DNA of 64,000 nt. Source: an uncultured Caulobacterales bacterium. Its GTDB lineage: Bacteria; Pseudomonadota; Alphaproteobacteria; Caulobacterales; Caulobacteraceae. The notes beneath the pieces were generated by a model. The model had not been told where the DNA came from. It saw only the letters and a program-made list of their open reading frames with translations, and did not search any database. The stretch is from positions 55,222-119,221 of the forward strand of contig CAILTK010000106.1 in NCBI GenBank assembly GCA_903837135.1, given 5' to 3'. The first letter of the stretch is position 1. Each line of letters starts with the position of its first letter. Made by a program: the position numbers and the translations under genes. Positions 17,007-27,300 of this stretch are shown in pieces.

Positions 17007-18964
17007 GAACTGCCCCCCGTTCGCCCTTGTTCGGCGCCGCGGCGATCGTGGCCGCAGCGGCGCTGGCCCTCGGGTCGTCGATGATGGCGGGCGCCGCCGG
17101 TGCAGTCGCTCCCGCGCGCTACACCTATGCCTTCAAGGACGCTGATCTGGCCGATGCGGCGGAGGCCATCCTTGGGCGGGCGCTGAACCTAACTTATTCG
17201 ATCGATCCGGACCTCACCGGCAAGATCACCTTCCGCATCGACCGTAACATGACTCCGGCGGAGCTTTTGGCCGCCTTCGAGTCCACCCTGGCGCTGCAGG
17301 ACATCGCCGTGGTGAAGAACGGCCAGACCCTGGTGCTCGAGAAGCGCGCCAAGGCCAAGGCTTCGGCCACCCTTCGGCCGCTGGAGGAGGGAAAGCACGC
17401 CATCGGTTACCAGACCCTGGCCGTGCCCTTGACCAACGCGGCCCCCCAGGAGGTCGCCAAGGCGCTGCAGTCCATGGGCTCGGGCGCGGTGGTCTCCTAT
17501 GTCGACGAGGCGCGGAGCCAGATCGTCCTCACCGGAACCGCGCAGGAGGTCGACGCCGCCGTCCAGACCATCCGTCTGTTTGATCGCAACGGCGCTCCCA
17601 ACGCCAGAATGCGGTTCTTGCCGCTGCAACAAGCGCCGGCCGCCGAGGTCGCCGAGGAGGTGACCGATCTTCTCCGCGGCGCCCACGTCGAAGGGACGAG
17701 CGTCGTGGCGATGAAGCGGATGAATGGCCTTTACGCCTTCGCCCGTAGCGAGGCTGGCCTCGACGAGGTCTCCCGTTGGGTCGCCCGGCTCGATATCGCG
17801 GCGGCGGACGATCGCAGCAATACCCTGTGGATCTATCATCCGCACAACGCTTCGTCCGATGGGCTCAAGGCCGCCCTGACGGAGGTCCTCGGAGAAGCGC
17901 CGTCGAACCGAAACGGCGGCGCCGAAGTTTCCGCGGCCAGGACCGAAGACCGACGCATGATCGATCCGAGCGGGCTCGCCAGCGCGGCGGTTGGCCTTCA
18001 GAGAACACCTTCCAGGCCCCCTGAGTCGGTCCGCGGGAATGAGGACAACCGGGCCGTCGCGGTCAAGGGCTCCGGCATTCGCATCGGCGTCGACAAGGAC
18101 ACCAACACTCTCCTGATCTCCGCCTCACAGTCGCAGTGGCTGCAGATCGAGAAGATCCTCGTCGACCTCGACCGAATGCCGGGCGAGATCCTGATCGAAG
18201 CGTCGATCATCGAAGTGACGCTGACCAAGGACAACAGCCTCGGGGTCAACTTCTCTGTGCTCGCCAACAAGCACGTCAACGCCACCTACTCCTCGAACAG
18301 CAACGGCGCGGTAGGATCGAGCTTTCCCGGCCTGTCGGTCACCTATCTCGACGCAAATCTGCAGGCGGCGGTGAACGCCCTCAGCTCGGACTCCAAGATC
18401 GAGGTCATCTCGGCGCCCAAGATCATCACGCTCGACAACAAGGCCGCGACGCTGAACGTCGGCAACCAGGTGCCCGTGGTGACCCAGTCGGCGCAATCGA
18501 CCCTGAACTCGAACGCGCCGCTCGTGAACACGGTGGACTATCGCAATACCGGCGTGATCCTGAAGGTGACGCCGCGGATCACCGGGATGGACACCATCCT
18601 GCTCGATATCTCCCAGGAGGTCAGCTCGGTCGAGGAGACCACGAGCTCGAACATCGACTCTCCCACGATTCAGCAGCGCCAGCTCGAGAGCACCGTCATC
18701 CTGAACGACGGCGGCGTGGTGGCGCTCGGCGGCATGATCACCTCCACCAAGTCGACGAACTCCAGCGGTGTGCCGATCCTGAAGGACATTCCCGCGGTCG
18801 GCGCGCTCTTCCGTTCGACCACCAGGAACCTCGACCGCACCGAACTCGTGGTCCTGCTCACCGCCAAGATCATTCACAACCGCAACGAGGCCGACCGGAC
18901 CAAGGACCTGGTCACCACCGACATGAAGGCGCTGAAGGCCAATGCCGCCGCCCTGCATCCCTGA
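17003..18964 (+). CDS. gspD: Type II secretion secretin GspD
   Basis: 653 residues with a Sec signal (cut near residue 35). N0 domain (YTYAFKDADLADAAEAILG ...), then N1-N3 repeats (VVSYVDEARSQIVLTG; ARSEAGLDEV; NTLWIYHPHNAS) and the secretin core from about 370. The core has EILIEASIIEVTL, IEVISAPKIITLDNKAA and the signature VPILKDIPAVGALFRST. Secretins form the outer-membrane pore through which folded exoproteins leave. No pilotin-binding S-domain is obvious and no pilotin gene is seen. The start overlaps the C-like gene by 4 bases. Confidence 0.95.
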   Translation: MRTAPRSPLFGAAAIVAAAALALGSSMMAGAAGAVAPARYTYAFKDADLADAAEAILGRALNLTYSIDPDLTGKITFRIDRNMTPAELLAAFESTLALQDIAVVKNGQTLVLEKRAKAKASATLRPLEEGKHAIGYQTLAVPLTNAAPQEVAKALQSMGSGAVVSYVDEARSQIVLTGTAQEVDAAVQTIRLFDRNGAPNARMRFLPLQQAPAAEVAEEVTDLLRGAHVEGTSVVAMKRMNGLYAFARSEAGLDEVSRWVARLDIAAADDRSNTLWIYHPHNASSDGLKAALTEVLGEAPSNRNGGAEVSAARTEDRRMIDPSGLASAAVGLQRTPSRPPESVRGNEDNRAVAVKGSGIRIGVDKDTNTLLISASQSQWLQIEKILVDLDRMPGEILIEASIIEVTLTKDNSLGVNFSVLANKHVNATYSSNSNGAVGSSFPGLSVTYLDANLQAAVNALSSDSKIEVISAPKIITLDNKAATLNVGNQVPVVTQSAQSTLNSNAPLVNTVDYRNTGVILKVTPRITGMDTILLDISQEVSSVEETTSSNIDSPTIQQRQLESTVILNDGGVVALGGMITSTKSTNSSGVPILKDIPAVGALFRSTTRNLDRTELVVLLTAKIIHNRNEADRTKDLVTTDMKALKANAAALHP

Positions 18965-19670
18965 ACGCCGCGTCTCGGGCGCGGGCGATGCGGGCTTCGC
19001 CACCGCGCTGGCCATGTCGGTCAGTCTCGCCGTCAGCCTGACGGCGACCGTCCTTCTCGTGCGCAACGAGTTCGATCTCATCCATGCCCGTCACCGGCTC
19101 GAGCGCACCCAAGCCGAGTACCGGCTGGACGCCATCCAGGCGCTCGCAGCGCGCGCATTCCGTAACGATTCCGCCGGCCTGAAGCTTCGCCGCATCGCGT
19201 TCGAGGGCCTGAGCGCCAGTGTGAGGTCGGAGGCGGAGCAGGCCAAACTCTTGCCGGCCGCGGCGTCGAAACTCCCCGACAGCTGGTTCGTCGCGCTCGG
19301 CGTCGCCTCGCCGGAGGCCCTGAAAGGCCGGCTGCGGGCCTGGCCCCAGGATCGGCCGCTACTGATGCAAGCCCTGGACGAACTTGATCCGAGCCCCCTC
19401 TGGCGGACGTGCGCGGCGGATGTGATCTCCGCCAGCGGTTCGCCCCCGGGCGTCGCGGCGGAGGTCCGGTCGGGAGAGCTCTCGGCGGCCGGCGCGGCCC
19501 AGACCCTTCGGCTGACGGCGACCGCGGACGACGGCTGGATCGATGACCGCGTGGTGCGGCTGTTGAGCGACGCCGCCAATCCTGTGCTGGTGCTCGATCG
19601 GCGGTTTTACCGCCGGAGCGACGCCGCGCCGACCTGCCCCTCGCCGCCGGATTTTGGGAGCCTGACATGA
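18942..19670 (+). CDS. gspK: Type II secretion GspK-like minor pseudopilin
   Basis: 242 residues; it starts 23 bases inside the end of gspD. The basic leader ends GDAG, followed by FATALAMSVSLAVSLTATVLL. As in other GspK proteins the +5 position is not Glu. The long alpha/beta domain behind it fits GspK, which caps the pseudopilus and contacts I and J. Canonical GspK is about 300 residues, so this is slightly short. The next gene overlaps by 4 bases. Confidence 0.7.
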   Translation: MPPPCIPERRVSGAGDAGFATALAMSVSLAVSLTATVLLVRNEFDLIHARHRLERTQAEYRLDAIQALAARAFRNDSAGLKLRRIAFEGLSASVRSEAEQAKLLPAAASKLPDSWFVALGVASPEALKGRLRAWPQDRPLLMQALDELDPSPLWRTCAADVISASGSPPGVAAEVRSGELSAAGAAQTLRLTATADDGWIDDRVVRLLSDAANPVLVLDRRFYRRSDAAPTCPSPPDFGSLT

Positions 19671-20083
19671 AGCGCGACGATGAGGGCTACACGCTCACCG
19701 AAATGCTGGTGGTGATCGCCGTCATCTGCCTGATCGCCGCGGTCTTGACCCCCGCCCTGTTCGGCCAGATGAACCGGGCGCGGGCCAAGGCGGCCCAACT
19801 TCAACTCGAAAACGTCGCCGCCGCTGTGGAGGCGTTCCGCACCGACGTCGGTCGCTATCCCACCTCGAGCGAGGGGCTGGCCGTTCTGGTCAAGGATCCG
19901 GCGGCGCTGGAGGGCTGGGCCGGCCCCTACCTTCGAAACGTCAAATCGCTCAGCGATCCTTGGGGGCATGCCTTGATCTATCTGCCGCCGACAGCCAGCG
20001 AGGGCTTCTTTGTCGAGAGCCTAGGCGCCGACGGCAGGCCCGGCGGAACGGGCCTCAACACGGATCTGAAGGCTCCGTCATGA
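19667..20083 (+). CDS. gspG: Type II secretion major pseudopilin GspG
   Basis: 138 residues. The leader MKRDDEG precedes YTLTEMLVVIAVICLIAAVLTP (Glu at +5). The middle has FRTDVGRYPTSSEGLAVLV and the end has DPWGHALIYLPP, then FFVESLGADGRPGGTG; these are the signature blocks and Ca2+-loop of GspG. It is the major building block of the pseudopilus piston. Highly certain. Confidence 0.95.
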   Translation: MKRDDEGYTLTEMLVVIAVICLIAAVLTPALFGQMNRARAKAAQLQLENVAAAVEAFRTDVGRYPTSSEGLAVLVKDPAALEGWAGPYLRNVKSLSDPWGHALIYLPPTASEGFFVESLGADGRPGGTGLNTDLKAPS

Positions 20084-20814
20084 ATCCGCCCTTACACGTC
20101 ATCGCGATGGCGGCCGCCGGCCTTGTGATCGGCAGTTTCGTCACCACCGCCGCGATCCGATATTCACGCGGTGAGGCCTTCGTCAGCGGTCGCTCGCGCT
20201 GCGACAGTTGCGGCGCGCCGCTGGGCTTTGCCGCGACCATGCCGCTGGTCTCCTATCTGGGGCTGCGCGGGGTCCCACGCTGTTGCGGCAGCAGGATCGA
20301 TCCTCTCCATCCCCTCGGCGAGCTTACTGGTCTCGGGATCGGGCTGGCTGCGGTGAGCACCGGGGCTATCTTCCAGGGCGCGCTTGTCGCTGCGGTGGGT
20401 TTCGCCCTGCTCGGTCTGAGCCTGATCGACGTTCGCACGGGACGGCTGCCAGATCCCTTGGTCGCAACAACCGCGGCTCTCGCCCTCCCGTTGGCGGGCC
20501 TCGGTGGGCTGGCGAACCTCGCCGCAGGACTGGTCGCGGCGCTCCTCACCTTCCTCATACTGGAGGGATTGCGCCGCGGATTCCTCCGGCTTCGCGGTAG
20601 GGGCGGGCTCGGTGGGGGCGACGTCAAACTCTTGACCGCCCTCGCGCTCTGGCTTGGGCCGCTGACGCCCTTGGCGCTGGCCTTGGCTTCGCTCCTCGGA
20701 TTGCTTCAGGTGGCCGTGCTTCGGCCGAAGGATGGGCGGATCGCCTTCGGACCCCCGATCGCGCTGGCGGGGTTCGCGGTCGGCTGGGCAAGTCTATGGA
20801 TGGGAAGCCGATGA
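20080..20814 (+). CDS. gspO: Prepilin peptidase (GspO/PilD family)
   Basis: 244 residues, start overlapping the gspG stop (ATGA). The methylase-side loop has CDSCGAPL (Cys 41, 44) and a later CC pair (68-69), a tetra-Cys zinc site. The peptidase half shows the two catalytic Asp: D117 in SLIDVRTGRLPD and D181 in GGGDVKLL. Six or seven TM helices. It cleaves and N-methylates the pseudopilins encoded in the same operon. Confidence 0.95.
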   Translation: MNPPLHVIAMAAAGLVIGSFVTTAAIRYSRGEAFVSGRSRCDSCGAPLGFAATMPLVSYLGLRGVPRCCGSRIDPLHPLGELTGLGIGLAAVSTGAIFQGALVAAVGFALLGLSLIDVRTGRLPDPLVATTAALALPLAGLGGLANLAAGLVAALLTFLILEGLRRGFLRLRGRGGLGGGDVKLLTALALWLGPLTPLALALASLLGLLQVAVLRPKDGRIAFGPPIALAGFAVGWASLWMGSR

Positions 20815-22502
20815 AGCACGCAGTGGATATCTCCGGCGGTCCGTCAAGGCGTCAGCAACTCATGGCTCAATTGGAGAGCGAACTCCTGGTGGACGCCGCG
20901 GCGGTCGGCCGGGCCAGGCGCGTCGCCGAGCGCACGGGCCAGCCGGTGGAGCAGGTGTTGAACCAGCTCGGCATTCTTTCGGACGACGCGCTCGCTCATC
21001 TCTACGCCAGCTTCGCCCAGTGCGAGATATGGGAGCCAGGGGCGCGGCCCATTTCAATCGATCCCGAACACATCGGCGTCGCGATCGAGTTCCTGCGCCG
21101 GGCGAGGCTGGCGCCGCTCGACGAAGAGCGCGGCTGGCTGGTGGTCGCGGCCTGCGACCCGCTCGACGAGGAGGCGATCCAGGGCCTGGTGTTCGCCACC
21201 GGGCGCCGGGTCAAGCTCCTGGCCGCCCGCCCCGGCGAGTGGCGCCGGGCGTTCGACCGGACCTTTCCCGAGGACGCGCCTGAACCTGTCGCCGTCGACG
21301 AACGCCGCATCGAGCGCGACCTCGATCAGGTCTCCGACGGGGCCGGCGAGGGGCAGGGCAGCCGCCTCGTATCCTCGGTGTTCGAGGCCGCCATCGCCGC
21401 CCGCGCCTCCGACATCCACTTCGAGCCGCGCCGCAACGACCTGCGCATCCGCCTACGCATCGACGGCCAGCTGAGCGATTATCGCGTAGTCTCCGCCGAC
21501 CTCGCCGCGCCGGCGGTGTCCCGTATCAAGGTGATCGCCAACCTCAACCTCGGCGAACGCCGCCTGCCGCAGGACGGTCGGGCCACCTTCGTGGTCGGCG
21601 GCCGGCCGGTAGACGTACGCGTCGCCACCGCCCCCACGGTGTTCGGCGAGACCGCCGTGTTGCGCATCCTCGACCGCAAGGCGGTGGCTCTCGATCTGGA
21701 CGCGCTGGGCCTGGCCCCGGCCGTGGCCGAGGACATGCGCCGCGCCGCCAGGGCCCCGCATGGCCTTTTTCTGGTCACCGGCCCCACCGGCAGCGGTAAG
21801 ACCACCACCCTCTACGCCCTCCTCGCCACCTTTAACGGCTCGCCGCGCAAGGTGATGAGTGTGGAAGACCCTGTCGAATACCATTTCGACCACGTATCGC
21901 AGACCCAGGTCATGCCGGCGATCGGCCTGACCTTCGCTTCGGCCCTGCGCTCCTTCCTGCGCCAGGACCCGGACGTGATCCTGGTGGGCGAGATCCGCGA
22001 TGCCGAGACCGCCGCCGTGGCGGTGCAGGCGGCCATGACCGGCCACCTGGTGCTGGCCTCCGTGCACGCCAACGACGCCCTGGCGGTGCTCCCGCGCCTG
22101 CAGGACCTCGGCGTCGAACCCTATCAGCTCGCGGCGGCCTTCCGCGGCGCGGCGGCCCAGCGGCTAGTGCGCCGCCTGTGCGAATGCGCGCAAGTGGGAG
22201 CACCGGAACCCGCCGACGCGGCCCTGGCGCGCCGGCGCGGCTTCGACCTTCCGGCGCGCCTGCATAAACCGGTCGGCTGCGTCCGTTGTGGTGGAACTGG
22301 CTTCCAGGGCCGGCTGCCGATCGCCGAGGCGTTTCTTGCCGACGAGACCCTGCTGCGCTGCATCGCCGAAGGGCGGAGCCGGCAGGACATCGCGGAGGAG
22401 GCCCGGCGGCTCGGCCTTAGGTCCATGCTCGCCGATGGGCTCGACAAAGCGGCGGAAGGCCTGACCACCCTCGCCGAAACGGCGGCGGCCGTCGATGGCT
22501 GA
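20811..22502 (+). CDS. gspE: Type II secretion ATPase GspE
   Basis: 563 residues from ATG 20811 (ATGA overlap with gspO); an ATG 15 bases upstream is also possible. N1E domain (1-150), then the RecA-like core: IHFEPRRNDLRIRLRIDG, Walker A GPTGSGKTT (about residue 324), Asp box, and Walker B DPDVILVGEIRDAETA. The C-terminal metal-binding motif is partly preserved (CECA; CVRCGGTGFQGR). It drives pseudopilus assembly by ATP hydrolysis under the inner membrane. Confidence 0.95.
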   Translation: MKHAVDISGGPSRRQQLMAQLESELLVDAAAVGRARRVAERTGQPVEQVLNQLGILSDDALAHLYASFAQCEIWEPGARPISIDPEHIGVAIEFLRRARLAPLDEERGWLVVAACDPLDEEAIQGLVFATGRRVKLLAARPGEWRRAFDRTFPEDAPEPVAVDERRIERDLDQVSDGAGEGQGSRLVSSVFEAAIAARASDIHFEPRRNDLRIRLRIDGQLSDYRVVSADLAAPAVSRIKVIANLNLGERRLPQDGRATFVVGGRPVDVRVATAPTVFGETAVLRILDRKAVALDLDALGLAPAVAEDMRRAARAPHGLFLVTGPTGSGKTTTLYALLATFNGSPRKVMSVEDPVEYHFDHVSQTQVMPAIGLTFASALRSFLRQDPDVILVGEIRDAETAAVAVQAAMTGHLVLASVHANDALAVLPRLQDLGVEPYQLAAAFRGAAAQRLVRRLCECAQVGAPEPADAALARRRGFDLPARLHKPVGCVRCGGTGFQGRLPIAEAFLADETLLRCIAEGRSRQDIAEEARRLGLRSMLADGLDKAAEGLTTLAETAAAVDG

Positions 22503-23724
22503 CATCGATCTCGCGCACAAGCTGGACTTCGACTACGTCGCCGTCGACCCGGCCGGCAAGCGCATCCGCGGCCGCATCCAGGCCGTTAGCGAAAAGCGCG
22601 CCTTCGCCGCCCTGAAGCAGGATGGCCTGTCGCCGATCAGGCTCCAAGCCCGTCGGCAAGCGGGTCCTGCCTTCACCCGCAAGGCGGCGCTGAAGGACGC
22701 CGAACTCGAGGCCTTGCTCGGCGACCTCTCCGCCCTGCTTCGCGCCGGGTCTGACATACGCTCGGCCCTGACCATCCTCGGGCGGCGCAGCGCCAAGGCG
22801 AGCCTTCGCGCCGCGTGCGATCGCCTCACCGTCTCGATCGGCGGTGGGGAAGGGGCCGAGGCGGCGTTCACACGCCTCCTGAAAGGCCGCCACGCGGTGA
22901 TCCCGGCCCTGCTCGCGGCCGGCGAGGCGGGCGGCGACCTCGCCGCCGGGCTGGAGCGGGGCGCCCAGGTGTTGGCGTCGCGCCGCCTGATCGGCGAGCA
23001 GCTGATCTCGGCGCTCAGCTATCCGGCTTTCATCCTACTCTCCACCCTGGGGGCCATGGGCCTGATCCTGCTGGCCGTGATCCCGTCCCTGGCCCCCTTG
23101 GTGGAAGACGCGGGCGCCAAGGCGGCGCCGGCCTTGGCCTTCCTGCTGACGGTGTCGAACACTCTACGCGCCCACCTGACCGGGATCGGCGTCGGCTTGG
23201 CATTGATCGCCGTCGGCGTACTCGCCCTTGCGCGCGCCGGCTTGTTAACGCGTCTGTTACAGCGGGCCGCCCTGGACGGTCCGGCCCGGACAACAGCTTC
23301 GGCTGTGATCTATGGCGCCTTCGCCCAATCGCTGGGATCGATGCTCGCCGCCGGCGCGCCCATGGGCGACGCCCTGCGCCTGGCCATCCGCACCGCGCCC
23401 TGGCGCGAGGCGCGAGATCGTCTGGCCCCGGTGCTGGCCAGCGTTCGTCAGGGCGAGACCCTGTCGCTGGCGCTGGAGCAGGTCGAGGGCTTCCCCTCGG
23501 CCATCGCGCGGCTCGCCGCCGTCGGCGAAGCCACCGGCGCCTTAGGACCCATGCTGGCGCGGAGCGGGGCGTTCGAGGAAGCCGCGGCGCTAAAGCGGAT
23601 TGAGGCCCTGTCCAAGCTCCTGGGCCCGGTGCTGATCGTGGCGCTGGGGCTGATCATCGGGGCGCTGATGGCGGCGATGCTGTCGGGGGTGACGGGGCTG
23701 GGAGACGCCGCGCTGGGCGGATGA
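22495..23724 (+). CDS. gspF: Type II secretion inner-membrane platform protein GspF
   Basis: 409 residues, overlapping gspE by 8 bases. It opens FDYVAVDPAGKRIRGRIQA, typical of GspF. Two homologous cytoplasmic helical domains (about 70-170 and 270-370, each with a LLRAGSDIRSAL / MLAAGAPMGDAL motif) are separated by TM helices, with a final TM pair near 375-400. GspF sits at the centre of the assembly platform. It is the last gene of the operon. Confidence 0.95.
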   Translation: MADIDLAHKLDFDYVAVDPAGKRIRGRIQAVSEKRAFAALKQDGLSPIRLQARRQAGPAFTRKAALKDAELEALLGDLSALLRAGSDIRSALTILGRRSAKASLRAACDRLTVSIGGGEGAEAAFTRLLKGRHAVIPALLAAGEAGGDLAAGLERGAQVLASRRLIGEQLISALSYPAFILLSTLGAMGLILLAVIPSLAPLVEDAGAKAAPALAFLLTVSNTLRAHLTGIGVGLALIAVGVLALARAGLLTRLLQRAALDGPARTTASAVIYGAFAQSLGSMLAAGAPMGDALRLAIRTAPWREARDRLAPVLASVRQGETLSLALEQVEGFPSAIARLAAVGEATGALGPMLARSGAFEEAAALKRIEALSKLLGPVLIVALGLIIGALMAAMLSGVTGLGDAALGG

Positions 23725-23972
23725 AGAGAGGTAATACGTATCGTGTCCCCGGATTTCCTTCGAGCGAAGCCCGACCGCAGGGGTCGAGTGGCTGTAGCCC
23801 ACGCGACCGGTAAATGCGCCCTTGTCCACAATACCCGCCAAGCTGGACGCCGGACCTCGCCGACTGGGCCAGGCTTCAAGGGTTGGGGAACACACCAAAA
23901 CGCGCCGGATCAGGGCCTGACTCGGGAAGCTGAGCAATGGCTCCCGACAACGCCAACGGCAGATTCTCAGTA

Positions 23973-24182
23973 CTAGTGACTCCCAGAGGCAGGCATTGTC
24001 AAAGCGGCGAAGGCACAAGCAAGTATTGCTGCGCCAATCGCACCCATTAGCACCCAGTAGGATTTTGGGTTCTTAGCACGGCTGACCCAGCCTGCACGAC
24101 CCGGAAGGCCTTGCCAGATAACGCCAATGGCCAAGGATATGGCTAGGACCACAACAACGGCCCAGAGTGGATTGATTTGCAT
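23973..24182 (-). CDS. Small two-TM protein downstream of the RHS gene (possible immunity protein)
   Basis: 69 residues from ATG 24182, with GAGGGCGG upstream; a longer start at 24266 is possible. Two hydrophobic helices (WAVVVVLAISLAIGVIW and YWVLMGAIGAAILACAFAAL) are joined by a basic loop. It follows the RHS gene on the same strand 181 bases after its stop. Genes in this place often encode the immunity protein of the RHS toxin tail; here that is inference from position and size only. The flanking stretch 23725-23972 shows no gene. Confidence 0.5.
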   Translation of the reverse strand: MQINPLWAVVVVLAISLAIGVIWQGLPGRAGWVSRAKNPKSYWVLMGAIGAAILACAFAALTMPASGSH

Positions 24183-24363
24183 TCTCAGCCGCCCTCGGTT
24201 GCCAACAGAAAACTTAAAGTAGCTCATCTCCGACAGCAACGTAGCGGCGGGACAGGCTCGCCTCAACTACGCTTTTGAGTCGGATGCAGAGAATACGTCT
24301 CGGCTTAGAAAGCTACATTGAGCGCGCCCTGGATTCTAGCGCCGACGCCGGGCATATCGCGCC

Positions 24364-27300
24364 TCAATGCTCCGACATGCACTTGTTGTACTCACTAACT
24401 GCACTATACGCATCAAAAGCCAAAGCGCCAAGGCCTACAAGAGTACCTATGCCAGGAACGGCTTCCAATCCATCTTTGACGCCCACCGCAGCCGCGTTGA
24501 CCGTGTTTCGTGCAACGACCACTCCACCCAAAGCAGTACCAGTTGCGCCAATACCTGTTCCGATCTTGTTTCCCTGACTCGCGGAGATTCCTAGCGAGGC
24601 AGCTCCAGCGCCAAGGCGGGCGACATCTGCTAAATCTCCTCCGCCAGGAATGATGCTCGCTGCATCGAGCACGCTGCCCGCGAGATCATTCTTTGCAACC
24701 AGGGCTGCGCATGCAGCGGCCCTATTATTGCTCGGACTCGGCTGCGTACTTTGCGGCGCCTCTTGCCGTTGGTAGTGAAACTGACCAGGAACCTGAGTGC
24801 CTATCGAGATTGAACCTGGATCGTTTGATCTTTGGGCTGTAACTACGATATCGTTATTCCCTGTTCCGTCATCGTCACAGTGGCCGCTGGCGTCGCAGGT
24901 TACCGCCAGTCCAAGAGGGTCTGACCAATTCAGCGGACTGTTGTAGGTGAACGCATAGAGGTTGATGTCATCGGCCGTCCCGATGGGATCAGCCTGCCAG
25001 AACCGACCATCGACGGCGCTGTAGACGCGGCTCTTGTAGTCGTAGGCCTGTAGAAAGGCGTCATAGAGCTGGCCGGTGTAGAGGTAGGGGTAGGAGGAGG
25101 CGCCTGGGCCGACATCGTTGACGGCCTGGCTGGGCTGGCCGTAGGCGTCGTAGGTCAGCGTGAGAACGTTGGAACCTGCGGTCGACATGGCGATGGTCGA
25201 GCCCTGGCGGTCAGTGTGCGGATAATAGACCGTGCCGTTGACGTCTTTGAAGGCCAACCGCTCGTCGGGGTCGGGCCCGAGCACGTAAATCCGATCGCCG
25301 ATATAAGTCCAGTTATTGGTATTGTATGCGGAAGTGTAGGTACGATCGAGCACCATCTCGGGACGATCCGGGCCGGCGCTGAAGAATAGAAGACCATCGA
25401 CACCGAACCGATAATTCGATGTCCCGTTCGGATTGTTGTGCTGCCGCTGAAAGCTTCGGCCCAGCGCATCCGAATCTACGTTTAACCATTCAGATCCGCT
25501 GTAGGTGGTTACGAACTTCAGCGCGTTCTCCTGGTTGTAGTAGCGGCTCAGGGTCGCGTCCTGGAAGTACGTCCCACTGGCGTTGTAGCTTCGCGCAGAG
25601 CCGTTGACCGTGTTGTACTGGTTCAGGGCGTTGGCCGCGGCGTAGCTCTGCGCGGCCATCAGCACGGTATAGATATAGGCGCCGTTGCTGGTGGTGCGGG
25701 AGGTCAGCCGGCCGGCGGCGTCGTAGCCGAAACCGTAGCTGACGTTGGCGGAGGGCGTGTTCGGGAAGCTGTGGCTGAGCGTGTTGAGTCTTCCGGCGCC
25801 GTCAAAACTGTAGCCGACCGAGGAGCCGTCGCCGTAGGTGAGTGAGACCCGCTGAGAGAGGGCGTCCCAGTTGAATGTCGCCACCGCGGCGCCATCGAGG
25901 GTGGCGCTCTTCATCCGTTCGAGGTCGTCGTAGGTGTACGAAGCCACGTCGCCTAGGGGGTAGCCGAGGCTGACCAAATTACCGACGGCGTCGTAGCCGT
26001 AGGTGAAGGTACCGAGATTGTCGCCGTGTGTGTGGACCCGTCCAGCGCTGTCGTAGCTATAGCTGTGGATCCAACCATTGGTGCTGTTGGCAGTGAGCAC
26101 CCGGCCTGCGAGATCGTAGGTGAAGCTGCGATCGTAGAAATCCCACCAGTTGGTGTTTTGGTTCTCGGTCCCGCCGGTGGGACAACTGCCGCTGTTGGTC
26201 GCCCCGGTGACGCTCTTTTCGGCGGTCATACGCCCCAAAGCGTCGTAGCAGCGGGTCTGCGCCAGGGCCGCTCGGTTGGTCCAGATAGTGACCTCGCTTT
26301 TGGGATCGTACGTGTTCTGCTCGGTTGTGCGGTCAGCGTAAGTCGTTGTGGAAAGTCGGTCGAACCCGTCATAGGCATAGTTAATGGCGTTGCCGCGCGC
26401 GTCGGTCTGGCTAAGCACCTTGCCATTCGGCGAGTAGGTCAAGGTGGCGTAGTTCTGCTGCAGGGCCGTGCCATAGGCCCGCTGCTCCTGGGTCCTCTGA
26501 CCGGCGTTGTCGTAGATGGATCTGGTCACATAGCCTGTGGGATCGGTGACCGTGCTGAGGCGGCCAGCGGCATCATAGGCGAAGTTGGTGGTGTTGTTGA
26601 GGGGATCGACCGTGCTCGCCACCCTGCCGGTCGGCGTATAGGTAGTTTGCGAGGTGCGCCACCCAGTCACGTTGTTGCTGACGTCGAAACCGGTCGCGCG
26701 GCTCACGCTGGTCAGCCGCCCCCTCCCGTCATAGGCGAAGGTGGAATAGCTCATCCACGGATAGTTGCAGCCGGCCGAAGTGTGGGCCTCAATGGTTTTG
26801 CGACGGTCCGCATCAAAGGCGTAGTCGGTGCAGTCGCTGCGAGGATCGAAAATTCCCACCAAGTTCCCGAACACGTCATAATAATAGTTGGTGGTGAGGT
26901 TCAATGCCCATGCGCCGCTGCCTGCGCCGACAGTGCTGCTGGTCAGGAAGGCGCCGTAGCTATAGGCGTTGTTGGCGCTGTAGCCATAGGTCGTGAGGAT
27001 CTCGGCCGACGTGCCGACGCACGACGGCGCCGTGCCAGATGCGCATTGCGACGTCGATGTTAGCTTCGTGACCGCGCCAACCTGCACCAGGGCGCCTGAG
27101 CTGTTCTTGGCATAGGTCGGTATGGCGCTGTAGCCATAACGGATCTGCGGCTGCACGCCGTTGCTGTCGGCCGGCGAGGTCTTGGTCAGGACCAACCCAG
27201 TGGTGTTGTCATAGGTGTAGCTGGTAACGTTGCCGAGGGCGTCGGTGGTGGTGGTCGGCTCGTTGCAGGACGCAGGGTAGGTGCAGGTCGCCGGGTAGGT

